64,000 nucleotides of DNA. Source: Diphasiastrum complanatum. Lineage: Eukaryota > Streptophyta > Lycopodiopsida > Lycopodiales > Lycopodiaceae. The DNA is taken from contig CM055103.1 in assembly GCA_029204225.1 (NCBI GenBank), positions 54,905,054-54,969,053 of the forward strand. Reading direction: 5' to 3'. Position numbers and translations under genes: made by a program. Under the pieces are notes generated by a model. It saw nothing but the letters and a program-made list of their open reading frames with translations. It was not told the origin of the DNA and made no database searches. This document shows, piece by piece, positions 34,577 through 46,600 of this stretch; the stretch's first letter is position 1; each line of letters opens with the position of its first letter.

Positions 34577-35760
34577 AGGTAGTGCCCATCAAGCTGATGC
34601 CGATGCGGAGAATCCCAGGTATCAGTTTCCTACACCTAGGAGGAAGTTATTTGATTGCACTAGTTGTAACTTGCAGCACTGGTGCGTCACTGGACCAACA
34701 ACACCAAATGCATCAAATGATGATGAGATGGGCATCCTTAAAATCAAACTGGAACAGTAAAATGGTTGATGCATACAGGTGGTCAATGCTTCGTTAGGGG
34801 AAACGAGAAGAGCTACGACTAACGAGGATCTAACTTCCAGAGGTAAGATAAATGCTGGAGAACGTTCCAACGCGTGCGCGGAGCACCATCAGTTTAGCAA
34901 GGAAAACAATTTTCTGCTGAATTCCAGACACGTAGATCAAAGTTGAAGCAAGGCCCCGACCAACAGAGAGTGGACAAGGTTGCTGAAGAGGAACGAGCGA
35001 GTCAGGTGTCGATGCAGCTGCCGTAGCAAAATTAAACGGCAGGCAATCAATTCCCCGGGAATGCCATTCTTTGCATGATTTAAAGCTCTTCACCAATGAT
35101 GAGTAGAATGCCAATTAGCTCCGTTATCTAAGGAAACCACGACTAATCTTTTTACTCAACGGTCAAGGCGAAAGGAGAAATAAAACCTCCGTCAGTCAAA
35201 GAATCAAAGAGATCCGCCACCCATCAAACATCGTATACTTGAATATTGACGGCTCAAATATCTTCAGAAGTTCTACTGCTATACATCCAGACTACAGTCA
35301 CGGGAAATCTAAGCTCGAAATATCCTAAATAGTATAAGGCAGTTATACGGATTCGACAGCTATTAGATATTGTACATAAAGAACTGTTTCTGGATTAGGT
35401 TCTGCTTGCTACCACGTAGCACAAAAAAAATCTAGAGAGGGATCTGCGCAACTTCTAGCGCAGCTGCATGGACACCCGACTCGCTCCTTCCTCTTCAGCA
35501 CTGTGTCTCTGTGAAGGGGGGCCTCACTTCAACTTTGGTCTCCGAGTTCTTGAATGTAGCAACAACATTACACTGTGCATATGTCGTTACTGAACAACGA
35601 AGTCCAAAACAATTTGGTCAGTGCTACTACAACCTAGATAGTTAATTACTTATGTCTATTTCTCCTTGTGGAGAACTCAGGAGCCTACAAGCGCCAGCTA
35701 ACGCATCGATGACAACCAAGTCTAAATCGCCGGCTAGTGCGATTCCTGCTGAATTGAATA
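34577..35760. repeat. Dispersed repeat with internal inverted pair
   Basis: 34655-35030 matches 10838-11370 in direct orientation. 35460-35760 matches the same repeat inverted. The two halves here (about 34935-35025 and 35460-35560) form an inverted pair around a 430-bp spacer. The coding-like VVIDALAGACRLL is on the minus strand near 35680-35720. Confidence 0.6.
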
Positions 35761-36418
35761 TTGGTTTGTGCAACTTTTGGAATGTTTTCAACATTATCTA
35801 TCTGTTTTTTTTTAAGAAGTCGATCCTGGGTAAGAGTACCTCTTTTCATTTCCCCTCTCGTGAAATCAGTTCCTTGTTTTTAACAATAGGATTTACTGGC
35901 ACCTTGTTGAGTTCATAGTTCAATGAACACTTTTTCTGGTAGATAGTTGTTGAGAATAGTTTCAGGATCAGGTGGCATGATAAATGGTTAACAGTTAGGT
36001 AGCTGATAGGATTAAGTTTAGGCAGTAGTTATGCAAATAATTGATGGTAGACGTTTTATAAGTATGATGGGTTCGGGCTGCTAGCATATGCCTTTTGTGA
36101 GTAAAGTAGAGTGAATGCAAAGAAATTATATGTACTCTGAATCTCTGAGAAGTGATCATGTAATGAGATCTTTTTTGATAAGTGATAAAATAAGCTTTTG
36201 TTAGGATGGAAATCTGTTGCGTACGTATGAGAATGATTGTGCTTTGATATGTCTTTTGGTTGCACGCTTTAGACTTGACATGGGTTATGGGCCCACGACA
36301 CGCACCCTGTCCTCTTAAAAGTTTTTTTAATCAGATTTTGTACTGAACATTCTTTTGAGAAGGATTGATCATTATTATAGTTGTCTAAAAGTTATCGAGC
36401 AGTACAACGTCGAGAAGG
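35761..36418. other. No gene recognised; possible LTR or leader of the copia element
   Basis: Unique-looking AT-rich DNA ending 5' of the copia gag ATG. I see no TGGTATCAGAGC primer site here. Confidence 0.4.
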
Positions 36419-37617
36419 ATGGCTCATATGCAGGAAACGAGGCAGGTCAAGAAACTGGAAGACGAAAACTACGATGTATGGTCGTGGAAAATTCAGTTGA
36501 TCCTAGATGAGAAGGGACTCTGGGATCTTGTCTCTGGAGCTGAAATAGAGCCGATCATCTAAGGAGAAGCATCAGTGAATGTAGCAGAGAAGGGGAGATT
36601 GTTTCGAGACAGAATGAAGCAAGCTCTCTCCATTATTTGCCTATCTCTGGGAGATACTACCAGTGATCAAGTCAGAGATGAAAAAACTCCAAAAGAAGTT
36701 TGGAAGACCTTGCAAAATTTACACCATGGAGTAGGAGTAACCTCTAGGATTGTTTTGCAGAAGGAGATAACACATATGGCAGTAGCAGAAGGCGAATCAA
36801 TTGCTTCTTATGTAAGAACATTCAAAGATGTGCATAGGTGCCTAGTAGCATTGGGATTTCCATGAAGGAAAAGGATGTAGTGGCTTTATTTCTTGGCGGA
36901 CTAAATTCATTCTTTGAAACTACCATTGCTGTCATAGAGGCATAGTATTCAGTCGGATAAGGAAGATTTGTTCACGCTAGAAATAGCAATGGCAAGGATC
37001 ATGTAGACGGAGCTAAGAAGAAGCAAGATGGTAGGGCCATCTGACCAAGAAATGGCCTTGATTATGACATCTCAAAGAAGTCAAGCTAAAAATCCGCAGA
37101 AGCAAAAGGAAAAGAAAAATGCCAAAGGAAAGAAAGAGTTTCGAAAGAAATTCGAAAGGAAGTGCTATGCTTGTGATTCACCAGATCATTTGGTAAGAGA
37201 CTTTCCGATAAAAGCACGGATTAAGTAGATGTAGACCAGAGAAGTAGCAAACTTGGCTGAGGAAATGAAGAAGATGCGGAACCTAAAGAAAGATGTATGA
37301 TGGCTAGGCAAAAGACTACACCTCTTAAAGATGAACCTTTCAAAAATAAGGTTGTGATTAGCAGTGATAGCAATGAAGAGCTAGATCTACATTCGTATGT
37401 GGATTCTGGAGCCACCTCTCATATGACGCCCCACAGACATATCATTCGAGACTTCGGGTATCCAGATGCGCCTATTAGTATTTTTATGGGAAACAATAAG
37501 CCTATTGTAGGAAAAGGGATAGGTAATGTTCTTATTGATCTTACTAAAACAAGAAGGGGTAAACTGATAGAAGTCTTATATGCACCTGGTATCAATAAAA
37601 ATGTATACACACGGTAG
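36419..37617 (+). pseudogene. Ty1-copia gag and protease, truncated
   Basis: Starts at ATG 36419-36421. Gag has the copia capsid pattern: KLEDENYDVWSWKIQLILDE, GLWDLVSG, TPKEVWKTLQNLH and SIASYVRTFKDVHRCLVALG. A TAA near 36560 and a frame change near 36865 break it, with more stops near 36943 and 36958. The nucleocapsid knuckle is CYACDSPDHLVRDF, so the last Cys is Phe. The protease has YVDSGATSHMT and ends near YAPGINKNVYTR, after which integrase would begin. Only gag-protease remains; the integrase at 31.4 kb lies upstream, so it is not the rest of this copy. Inactive. Confidence 0.85.
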
Positions 37618-38090
37618 CGGGCCTGCTCATTCCCACTACTTAGTCGGTAACGCTCTGTAAATTGCAGAATATTTCCGTAATATTTCCGTGTGAGCTACAA
37701 AGTATTTGTAGTTGACTGATTTTAATGCCACGTGTAAATCCGTTCAGCCCTCACGACTTGGTGGACCTTTGCAGATCCAAGTCCCTTATTGACACAGGCT
37801 TAGAAGCTAAGTACCCGCTACACAAATAGCTTCGTGACATGTGTCCACCTGATGGGGCCTCTGAATCTTATTGGTCCATTCTTGCCTCTCTTTCTATTCA
37901 AATTTAAAAAAGTGTGGGAACCATCAAGATTGGAGGGAAATCCAACTTTATTCACCAACTTGACATTTAGGCCCTGTGACATTAAAAGTCCCGCAAAAAC
38001 ACCCAACTTTCCTTTTATTGGCTTTCTAATTAATCAAATAGCTATGTGATTATCGGGTTGGACTTACACACGCAGGGTGCCAAATCCCTC
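37618..38090. other. No gene recognised
   Basis: Junction between the copia fragment and CACTA remnants. Confidence 0.4.
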
Positions 38091-38097
38091 TCACTTA

Positions 38098-38740
38098 TTA
38101 ACTAGGGTTGGAGTTGCCTTGGGATACGGAAACCCTCCAACAGAAATGTTCTCTAATATTATTGTCATGCCACAATCTTGGAGCCCTCAGATTTATAATT
38201 GTCAAGTACTTTGTAATGTAAAACAAAGACTCTTGTGCCATCCAATTTTTTACCATACTTTCTTCTACATGTGCTTTTTGGAAAATGAATTTTTTTAGGA
38301 CTTTCATAAAATTCTCCAACAAAAACATCCACCATGCATTCACAGGGCCTACTAGCTCCACAATAACATATCACGAAATTCCGACGTGGGTGTCTGACGT
38401 ATTTTCAAAAATTTCATAATGCGTTGCAATCCGACACATCGGAATACGACGTCCAAGTAAAAAATCCGAAAATCAGAGTCCGGCGATCAGGAAACATGGG
38501 CGGCAACCAATTTTTGAAAATAAATAATAAACCATCCTAAAAAACAATCATATTAAGTTAACAAACGTCAACGTCTTCCAAATTCGATGGTTGACCTTCT
38601 TCTTTTCGTCCAAACTTCCACAAATGATTTTCAACAATGCGTCTTTCACGCTTCTTTTGCCCATCACACTTGAGATATGTGCACCATATTTTATTTTGAA
38701 ACTTATTTTTCTACAAGAAACAAAAATCAAGTACATGTCA
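38098..38740 (-). pseudogene. CACTA transposase gene remnants: DUF4218 piece and probable N-terminal zinc segment
   Basis: At 38160-38360 the minus strand encodes ELVGPVNAWWMFLLENFMKV then LKKFIFQKAHVEESM, matching the DUF4218 motif seen at 45.0 kb (SIVGPVHTRY, WMFFMERYMKVLKDFV). At about 38560-38710 it encodes IWCTYLKCDGQKKRERRIVE followed by NHLWKFG, similar to the Cys-containing transposase-associated domain at the N-terminus of TNP2 proteins. The whole TNP2 core that should lie between them is absent, so this is an internally deleted gene. It is divergent to the ORF1 remnant at 39.2-40.2 kb. Confidence 0.6.
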
Positions 38741-39149
38741 CTTTAGCACAATAGTTTAACCTATAATAACAAAGTCTTTATGAACAAGAAAACATGCATG
38801 TTTATTACTTACCCTATTAACTTGAGTAGTGTCTTCATCGCTAGACTGATCTGAATGTAATTCATCTCGTTGTGATAAACTACATATATGCACAAGTACA
38901 AAACACAAATAGCATAAAATTATTGTATGATTTTAATGTTTAATTTTTAGATAGTACTATTCTTATGTGTTGTCGCTTATATGATTCTTTTGCATCTTGG
39001 TGCAGACTCTAAACGCATATCTATCTCTCATTTTGTTATCACAGGTATGAAAGTCCCACTCCAATATGCATTAAAGTTCTGCAGTCGATTTTCTTTTCTA
39101 CTTCATTTAGGGTTTATTATAATGTATTGTATGTTTATGAATGTAGTAC

Positions 39150-40152
39150 TTATGTGACAGTGGTGAAAGCTCGGGAGATTATGTTAAAAATTTATATGAA
39201 TCATTAACTCCTGAGCAGAAAGCACAACTGCAAAGTATGCTTATCCGAGATGAGAGTGCTCCCTCACAAGCGGTCGTGGCTCCCGCCCCCACCAAAGAGT
39301 CATCCACAAATCCTTATTATGACATGGATCCTGAAGGTAACATAATTGCCAACAGAAAAAGGAGGGTGATTTTGGACCAGCTCTATTCTTTATGCCAACG
39401 ACATTTTGGTGACAGATTGTTTAATAAATGGTCCGAACAACCTGTCGCCGATAAACGACAGGTTATTGCTACTCTTCATGATGAATTCCAACAAGAAGAT
39501 AAATTCGAGGAGAAGCAAATTCATAAGCATATGAGCTTATGGATTAGGCATCATCATGATATGACACAACAAGCTTATAGGGACGGGCAATCCAAGCCCC
39601 CCTGGTGTTCAAGAAGTGATTGAAACCGTGTAAAAGCAGATGAATGAACACCAGATAAATACAAGATTCAGAAAGATGTCGTGGTCGCTAGGATGCATGG
39701 GATAGGCAATCCTAGGTTTGGGCTCGAGCAGAAAGGCAGGATTTCAAGCAAGCATGCTAAGTGAACCTACACTACTCTTATAGTTTATCTTTGATTTTAT
39801 ATGCTTTGATTTTTTAATATGCATTATGACTAGCTGCTCCAACGTAGCCCTAGATTAATTTCAACTTAATATTGAATGCATGGATAGTTGGCGGACTATG
39901 GACGTCTGCCAACTAAGGAGGAGTACGAATTTGCTTTTAGAAAATCATACGACGCATTAGTCGACAAACTAAAGAGCGAGGGTCATCTTCCAAATGTAAG
40001 TACTATTTTTTGTATTCATACTAATGTGATTTGTATTTCGACGTCAATTTTATTTAATTTAATACGATCGAGCATTGAATATTAATGTAGTTTGTTTGTT
40101 TATGCTCATGCAGACTGGACGTCACGACGACTGGTTTATAAGTTTTAGTTGA
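39150..40152 (+). pseudogene. CACTA ORF1-type protein (Ptta/En/Spm family), copy 2
   Basis: Homologous to the minus-strand gene at 14.2-15.1 kb: LTPEQKAQLQSMLI, NPYYDMDPEGNIIANRKRR, CQRHFGDRLFNKW and SKPPWCSRSD, then a stop (TGA 39621-39623), a frame change and DKYKIQKDVVVARMHGIGNP. A 36-codon exon at 39888-39995 (LADYGRLPTKEEYEFAFRKS) has an ATAG acceptor and a GTAAGT donor, matching the length of the exon at 14220-14327. The last exon, 40114-40152 (TGRHDDWFISFS), ends at TGA. The GSGGKA signature is worn away here. Confidence 0.72.
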
Positions 40153-40499
40153 TGCAGTTTCTAGTTGATGTTAGATCTAGAAAGAATCATGCCAAATTAA
40201 AGCACCAATTCTGTAATACATTGGTTGATATTATGAATATATTATTATAATTGCAAATGATCATGCTATATTGCCATTGCTTTTATATGTGCAATGTTCT
40301 TTTTTCAAAAATTGCAATGTCAGATTTCGAGATGTGGATTGACGTAATAAGCAACTAAGAATTCAAAACCATGTGCAATGTCGGATTTCAAAACAAAAAT
40401 CAATATCATTTATAGAATTCTAAATGAAATTTATGATGTGCATAAAGCAATGCAATAAAGTATTGTCATTCGTAATGCACATGAAGTAATGCAATGAAA

Positions 40500-41830
40500 T
40501 ATAGATTCATGCTTATACATGGTTCTCTTGGGTTGTACTATCCATTGGTGCACTATACTTGTGATATCTTGCAATTTTGTGTGTAGAATGTTCATTAAAT
40601 GCTATTTTTAGATCCACACGTGTGAAATACAGTAGCTTATTGTTATTGTACGGACAACAATATTATTTTATGTTTTGGTTCATGTTTGATCAAGATCTAT
40701 TAGATTTACATTTCATTTTTAGTGTAGATGCTGATTTTTCTACATTGGCAAGATTGGTGAATTGTTGTCTTTCTAACCCAAGATCATTTTATGGATTTAG
40801 ATCTTAATTGATCTGAAATTCTTCACATGGTATCAGAGCTTGTGTTTTAGGTTATGAATGAAGCATTCACATCTATCAATGATTTGGAGAAGATATCAAT
40901 GCTAGAGCATGCTAGATTGGATTCTACATTAAAATCGAGTATTTTGCATATGTAGATTGGATCTTTTGTAGATCAAAACTCTATTTAGGATTATATTCTT
41001 GTTCAATTCTGATTTTACACATTACATATTGGAAATGGCCAATTTTTAGAGCATTGGAATAGCCTAAGTGGTGGCTACAAGATTGCATATCAAGTTTTTA
41101 GGCAATTGCACGTAGATTTTGAAATAATCATTTTTTTGTGATTTTGTCAAAACCCTAATTTTGATTTTATCTCTAGATTGTGAGGTTACCAAACTTCATT
41201 TGAGTGAGTTTCAATCTTAGGAAATGACAAGAGTCATTATATTGAGGATAGATCATATGTTGATATTTCTATTCTATGGGTTGATTTGCTTGGTATAAGT
41301 GCTAGAAGAGAATTGAGTAGTTTCATATCTTTGTGATTGCCTTTTGAAAACGCTTGTTGGTTTTTCAAATGGGTGCTTTGTGCATTAAAACAGGTTGAAA
41401 GAGAGGATCAGGTTATTGCTACATGGCTACATCAAGTGGAGTCATGTTGGAAGCCAATGATAGGCTTACCTTAAGTAACTATTCATTGTGCAAAAGTGAG
41501 AATGGAATCACTTCTTGAGATGAATGATGTTTTGGATATAGGTTTGGAGGAGAGGCCAACAACACAACAAGATCAATTGAGGTATGACAAGAGGGTGTAG
41601 GGAGTATCATGAAAATAGATGAACTTGAAACGGAGAAAAATAATGATAAGATGAAAGTTTCGTTTCAATCCACGTGAATCTCATATTTGTGTCTAGTTGA
41701 AGATATAGACTTGCTAAATAAGAAGACAAAAAATAATAAAAGAAGACCGTTGCCAACAAAGAATATTTGTGATCTTTCATCGAGAGGAGGTCACTAAAAA
41801 AGAAGGATCCATGCATTCAAGTAAGTGTTC
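40500..41830 (+). mobile_element. Ty1-copia-like LTR, primer site and internal remnant
   Basis: The LTR 3' part (about 40500-40827) ends in TTCTTCACA and is followed at once by TGGTATCAGAGC. The same LTR end occurs at 63020-63235. 41600-41830 also recurs, at 63485-63780. An inverted LTR part is at 51720-51845. No gag or pol is recognisable within 40840-41600. LTR 5' end not defined. Confidence 0.6.
40828..40839 (+). promoter_or_regulatory. Primer binding site for initiator Met tRNA
   Basis: TGGTATCAGAGC, the classic plant copia primer site, directly after the LTR terminal CA. Confidence 0.8.
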
Positions 41831-41884
41831 AAGTAAGTGTGGAACTTGAGCTGTTTCCCCAACACGCGCTTAAGTCTAACATTC

Positions 41885-42215
41885 ATCCATCATGCACTTA
41901 CATAAAAGCCAACTTAGAAATGTAACAAGCTTAACCATTCAGACTTAATAAAATTGGAATCCCAACCAACCCGAAAGCAACTTAGAATCCGTCTCCAAAA
42001 GGTAACCAAAGGCAAAGACAAGCCACACATGAAACCCAAGGCATAGTGGTCGCCAAACTGACCAAATGGCATAGCGGCAAGCCATACGTCAGTAACGTGG
42101 ACCCTTAGGTGCCGGCCACGCAAAAAGGTTGTAGTAAGGGTCATTCCACTTGGACTAGTCTCGGAGGCAAAATTGAAATGGTAATCATCCCCAAGAATGA
42201 ACTTTATTAAATTGG
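41885..42215 (-). repeat. Gypsy 3' LTR-like remnant
   Basis: Inverted relative of 12285-12545, with TTTAATAAAGTT, GGGGATGATTACCATTTC and the ATGCCATTTGGTCAGTTTGG box. It lies downstream of the gypsy pol tail on the same strand. Confidence 0.55.
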
Positions 42216-42569
42216 AGTCTTATAGGACACCTCGGTGCACTTGAGTCAACTTTACAACATCCTCCCCTTGTTTGAAAAAGCCGACGTCCTCATCAGGGCC
42301 AAACTAGACCTAGGTGCATGGCATGGGCTTAGTTCACCGACCTTAACAAATTTAAATTAAAGATACATTGGCAGTAGCACAGGAAAAGTGTAGATCAAGT
42401 TCACTTACGTAAAACCTACGTAAAGCTGCAAGTGATTTATTGACAAACTAAAAAAGATACCTGGAAGTTCCTTGAACTTCAGAGTGGTCATGAGTGTTCA
42501 TGAAGGAGACATGCCGCCAAGTAGTGCATTATGTGCCAATCTGGGAAAACAGTTGTTGCATTGATTTTT

Positions 42570-42980
42570 TTACAAGTAATCTTTTAGTACTTCAGGGGCT
42601 GCCGCCTTAAGTTTGTCTTCGTACTCCTAAGAAACCTCAATGAGTGGAGCCCGTAGCCACTTCACTAGATATTCGGGTTGAATGCCAGTTCGCTTTCTAT
42701 GTGCCAATATTTGTTCTGGTACAAGCTATCTCTTTGTATCCTCAAGTGCCGTTGGTGGGTGACGGAGTTTGTGTTGTCGATCAAATCGCTCATCCGGTTT
42801 GTATCGTTTGAGTAATGAGATGTGAAACACATTGTGTATATCCAAGCTGGATGGCAGCGCCAATTGATAAGCCATTGAATTGTGTGCTAGTTTTCTATCT
42901 ATTAGATATAAGTAAAACTTTTCATGCTTTTTCAAGGTTTTAGTATCCAAGTGAGGTTCATAACCTTTGATTTTAACATG
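42570..42980 (-). pseudogene. Ty3-gypsy pol C-terminus with chromodomain remnant
   Basis: The minus strand encodes FYLYLIDRKLAHNSMAYQLA, LPSSLDIHNVFHISLLKRY, then after a stop LVPEQILAHRKRTGIQPEYL and VKWLRAPLIEVS with another stop. The VFH.SLLK box is the conserved end of gypsy integrases, and PEYLVKW is a chromodomain core, which would target integration to marked chromatin. At least two stops (near 42733 and 42620). RT and integrase cores are absent. Confidence 0.7.
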
Positions 42981-43184
42981 GTATTAGGGCCCAAATGCAA
43001 CCATCAAGGCTCAAATACAAGAAAGAGAGAAGCAATTACAAGTCGATGATTGTTTAATTTTTATTGCTCTTATTACTACCTTAAGTTTGATGATGTTCCT
43101 TCAAGTGTGAATGAAACTGTAGCAACAAAAGAGTGATTTGATGTAATGAAAAGTGAGTATATGATGCATTGTTTGAGATACTTG

Positions 43185-43370
43185 TAAAATTATTGATCCT
43201 CCATCAAAGATACAAAATGTTACTGTTTGCAAATGGGTCTTTAAGATCAAACTTAATCAAGATGGTACTGTGAACAATTATAAAGCAAGAAAGGGATATG
43301 CTCAATTCAAGGGGATCGACTATGATGAAACACTTGATTTTGTCATAGTTTGTGCTGGTGATTTCATTAA
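43185..43370 (+). pseudogene. Ty1-copia reverse transcriptase start, fragment
   Basis: Encodes CKWVFKIKLNQDGTVNNYKA then GYAQFKGIDYDETLDFVIV, matching the start of copia RT (KWVFKIK.N.DG...YKARLV..GF.Q..GIDY.ETF.PV). A few residues after KAR are deleted. A possible decayed primer site (TGGTATTAGGGCCC) is near 42980. The rest of RT is missing. Confidence 0.75.
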
Positions 43371-43669
43371 CTCACATGCTTTTAGTGATTTACTGCCTTT
43401 GCAACATTTGTCCAAAAATGAGAATTTTCTTGGAACATGAAGCCACACATCTATCTTCACCGACATTATCCCAAAAAAATGGGATTGAAGTCAAACTATG
43501 TGTATTCTTTTCACTTACTTGACCATAATTGAGATTCTATTTTGGCTAAATAACAATCATTTGAAATCATTGCAAGAATCAATTTCATTCAGAATTGCAA
43601 TAATCAATTTTTATTCAGAATTACAAGAATCAATTTCATCAGCGACAACATCTTGCAATTTATCTCCTC

Positions 43670-46600
43670 TTAGATGATTTTCATCATCACTTTCAAAATT
43701 ATTTCATCATCCTGACTATTAGAATTTCTATTCTCAACATCTATGGAAGTGGGTGCTTCAAGTATGGTTTGACGATTTACTACATCTCTAGGTAGCTCAA
43801 TCTCATAGTTAAAATGAAGGTTTTCCATTTCATTCTCAACATTTGCACCCTCAAATACTCGTCGTGAACGTGGTCCAACTTGAGCTACAAACCACCATAT
43901 CTTGTTTAGTCGATCTGGTTGAAAAAACACCTGCAAAAATCACTATTTTAGAACATATCAAAAACTCAAATACTGAAGTCACTTGCAATAAAATGAAAAA
44001 CATTATAGCATAGCATGTGCACCTGCTCACAGTGACGAGGCAACACCAATGTGTCAAAGGACTCCATGCTCAATGTTTTTGATGAATCAATCGCAAAAAA
44101 TTCACTTGGATCCGATTTTACGGTTGCATTTGGCCCTCTACAAACTACCTTGAACCATTTCACATCAAATAAAAAATCGTGTCCACTTCCACCAAATGAC
44201 ACATCGTAAATATTTTGTATAGTTCCTACGTATCCTATATCTCCTCAGATGGGATTCCGATCTCATGCACTGCTTTGACTTTCTTGTTGGAAAGATGTTA
44301 TTACACCACAATCGTGTGTGCATCTCTTGTTATCAATACTTTCAACACGAAAGTGGAAACCAGAAGCCCATATAGCATTATACATTTTGCACGTGATAAA
44401 CATAAATCTCATAAATAATCACTGTGAATGAACATGGTGTTTCAAAATGATTGAAAAAATATTGTTATAAACAAGAATGTTCTAATAATAAAGTATCTAA
44501 AGAATAATATCTTTCATTCACATCCTCTTGCAAAGTCCCATTCTACGTTTGATATTTTTTGTCTCTCTTTTATTGCTTTTTGTAGTGTGTCATGCATCCA
44601 CTCTATAGTGCATTGCTTGGGCAATGGCTCAAGATCATGTGAACTTGAGCCCATGTGTCTACCTCTATTCTGTCGTTGGCGCTTTCTAGACAAGGCCCTC
44701 TCTTTTTTCTCTTCTTCATATAGGTCTAACCATTTATCCATAACTCCACAATTATAAAACATGAATGTAGAAATTTTTTCTCGTTGGAAGGGTGCCAACC
44801 TATGGACCTTTCCCATCCCTTGAGGTTTTTCACTAGTTACCTCTTCGGCTTCCTCATCACGCCACAATAGTGGAGCAGATGGATGTAGTTGGTGCAATAA
44901 CATAAAAGAGAGATTCAAGTACTAACCATCCCTCTGACATGCTACCTTCAGGCCTTACCTTTTGACGCACAAAATCTTTTAAGACTTTCATGTACCTTTC
45001 CATAAAAAACATCCACCTAAAAAGTCACAACTGGTTAAAAATAAGTGTTTTATTTAATGAGTTCATGTATCAATCGATTTAGTTTAAATACACATGCAAA
45101 AGATAATTTATGCACTTATACCTAGTGTGCACTGGACCAACAATAGAAACTTCTTCAACCAAGTGCACCAATAAATGCACTTGTGAGTCCATGATGGAAG
45201 TCAAAAAATATCTCTCAAACATGCACACAATCTACACCATATCCTCATGTCTCTTGCGAAGATCTAGCTCACGGACTTCTTTTGAACACATCCATCTGCA
45301 ACATATTCAATCCATTTTATGTCTATTTGAATTTCCAATCAATAAATACTAAATAAAAAAAATGCACTAAGTACATGTAAATACCTGACAATGATTGATA
45401 GTTTGTATATGGTCTCACAAATATCTTTTGACTTGCACCCACGAATTGACAATGGACAGATGAATTGAATCATCTTTAGCCAATAATGAGATTTGAGGCC
45501 TTGCAACTTTCCATCCACTTTGAATGATGACCGTAGAGAATGGGCCAAACCAGTTGGTGTTCTAATGTCATGAATAATGGAGCGCACATGGTTAAGCTCC
45601 TCAGTGAATGTCCAAGATGGTACTTTTGGAGCATGATCTTCACCATCCTTTATCCAATATTCTTTTTTGGTGTTTGATTCTTTTAGATCGTGCCTTGCAG
45701 CAATGGTATCTTTTTCACCAATCAAGTGTTTCCAAATAGATTCACCCACATTTTTAAATATGTGCATGGGATCAAGTAGGTGATTAATCAAAAGGTTATT
45801 CCAATATTCCAAATGATGAAATATAGATAATCTTTTCATACCATCGATTGGCTTTGCTTGAGATTCCTCTCATAGTTTTCGCCAATCTTTCACGGACATC
45901 CTCTTTGGAGGCATCTCTCTCTCAACTCTTCCTCCAAAACCTCTTCTATGAGTGTCTCTGAATGGATGGCCTTCATGCAAGTATTTACGACGATTTTCAT
46001 AAACCACTTTTTTGAGACTATAAGAGTATCTTCCCACTAGATTTGGCTCGCACAAAAAACAGGCATTTTTTTCAGCCATTTGAAAGCCCGCCCAACAAAC
46101 GGATGCTATCAATTACTATTAAAAAAAGTATATGTCAAAGAATAATTATAGCCATTGTAGTATATCATGTAATGTCAAGAATTACTAGTTGTATGTAACT
46201 GTAAACAAACTCCTATGTACACAAGATAGACATTGTTTGAATGATTACCTAAGCATTCACCTAATCCTGGATAGTCATGCATTGTCCACATTACAATGGC
46301 ATCTAGTGTAAACTCCCTCTCATGTAAGGGGCACGAAATGTCATATGCTTTTATCCCCTTCCACAAATCTTCCAACTCGTCAATAAGTGGCTCAAAATAC
46401 ACATCCATGTTCTTAACCTTGCGTTGGCCAGGAATTAAAAGTACCAACATAATGTGTCCCTTTTTTTTACTCAACCAAGGAGGAATACTATAATTTACCA
46501 AGCAAACAGGCCAAATTGACCACGTAGTTGCTCGTACACCAAAGGGGTTCACACCATGTGTTGCAAGACCAAATCTCACATTTCTTGACTCATTGGCAAA

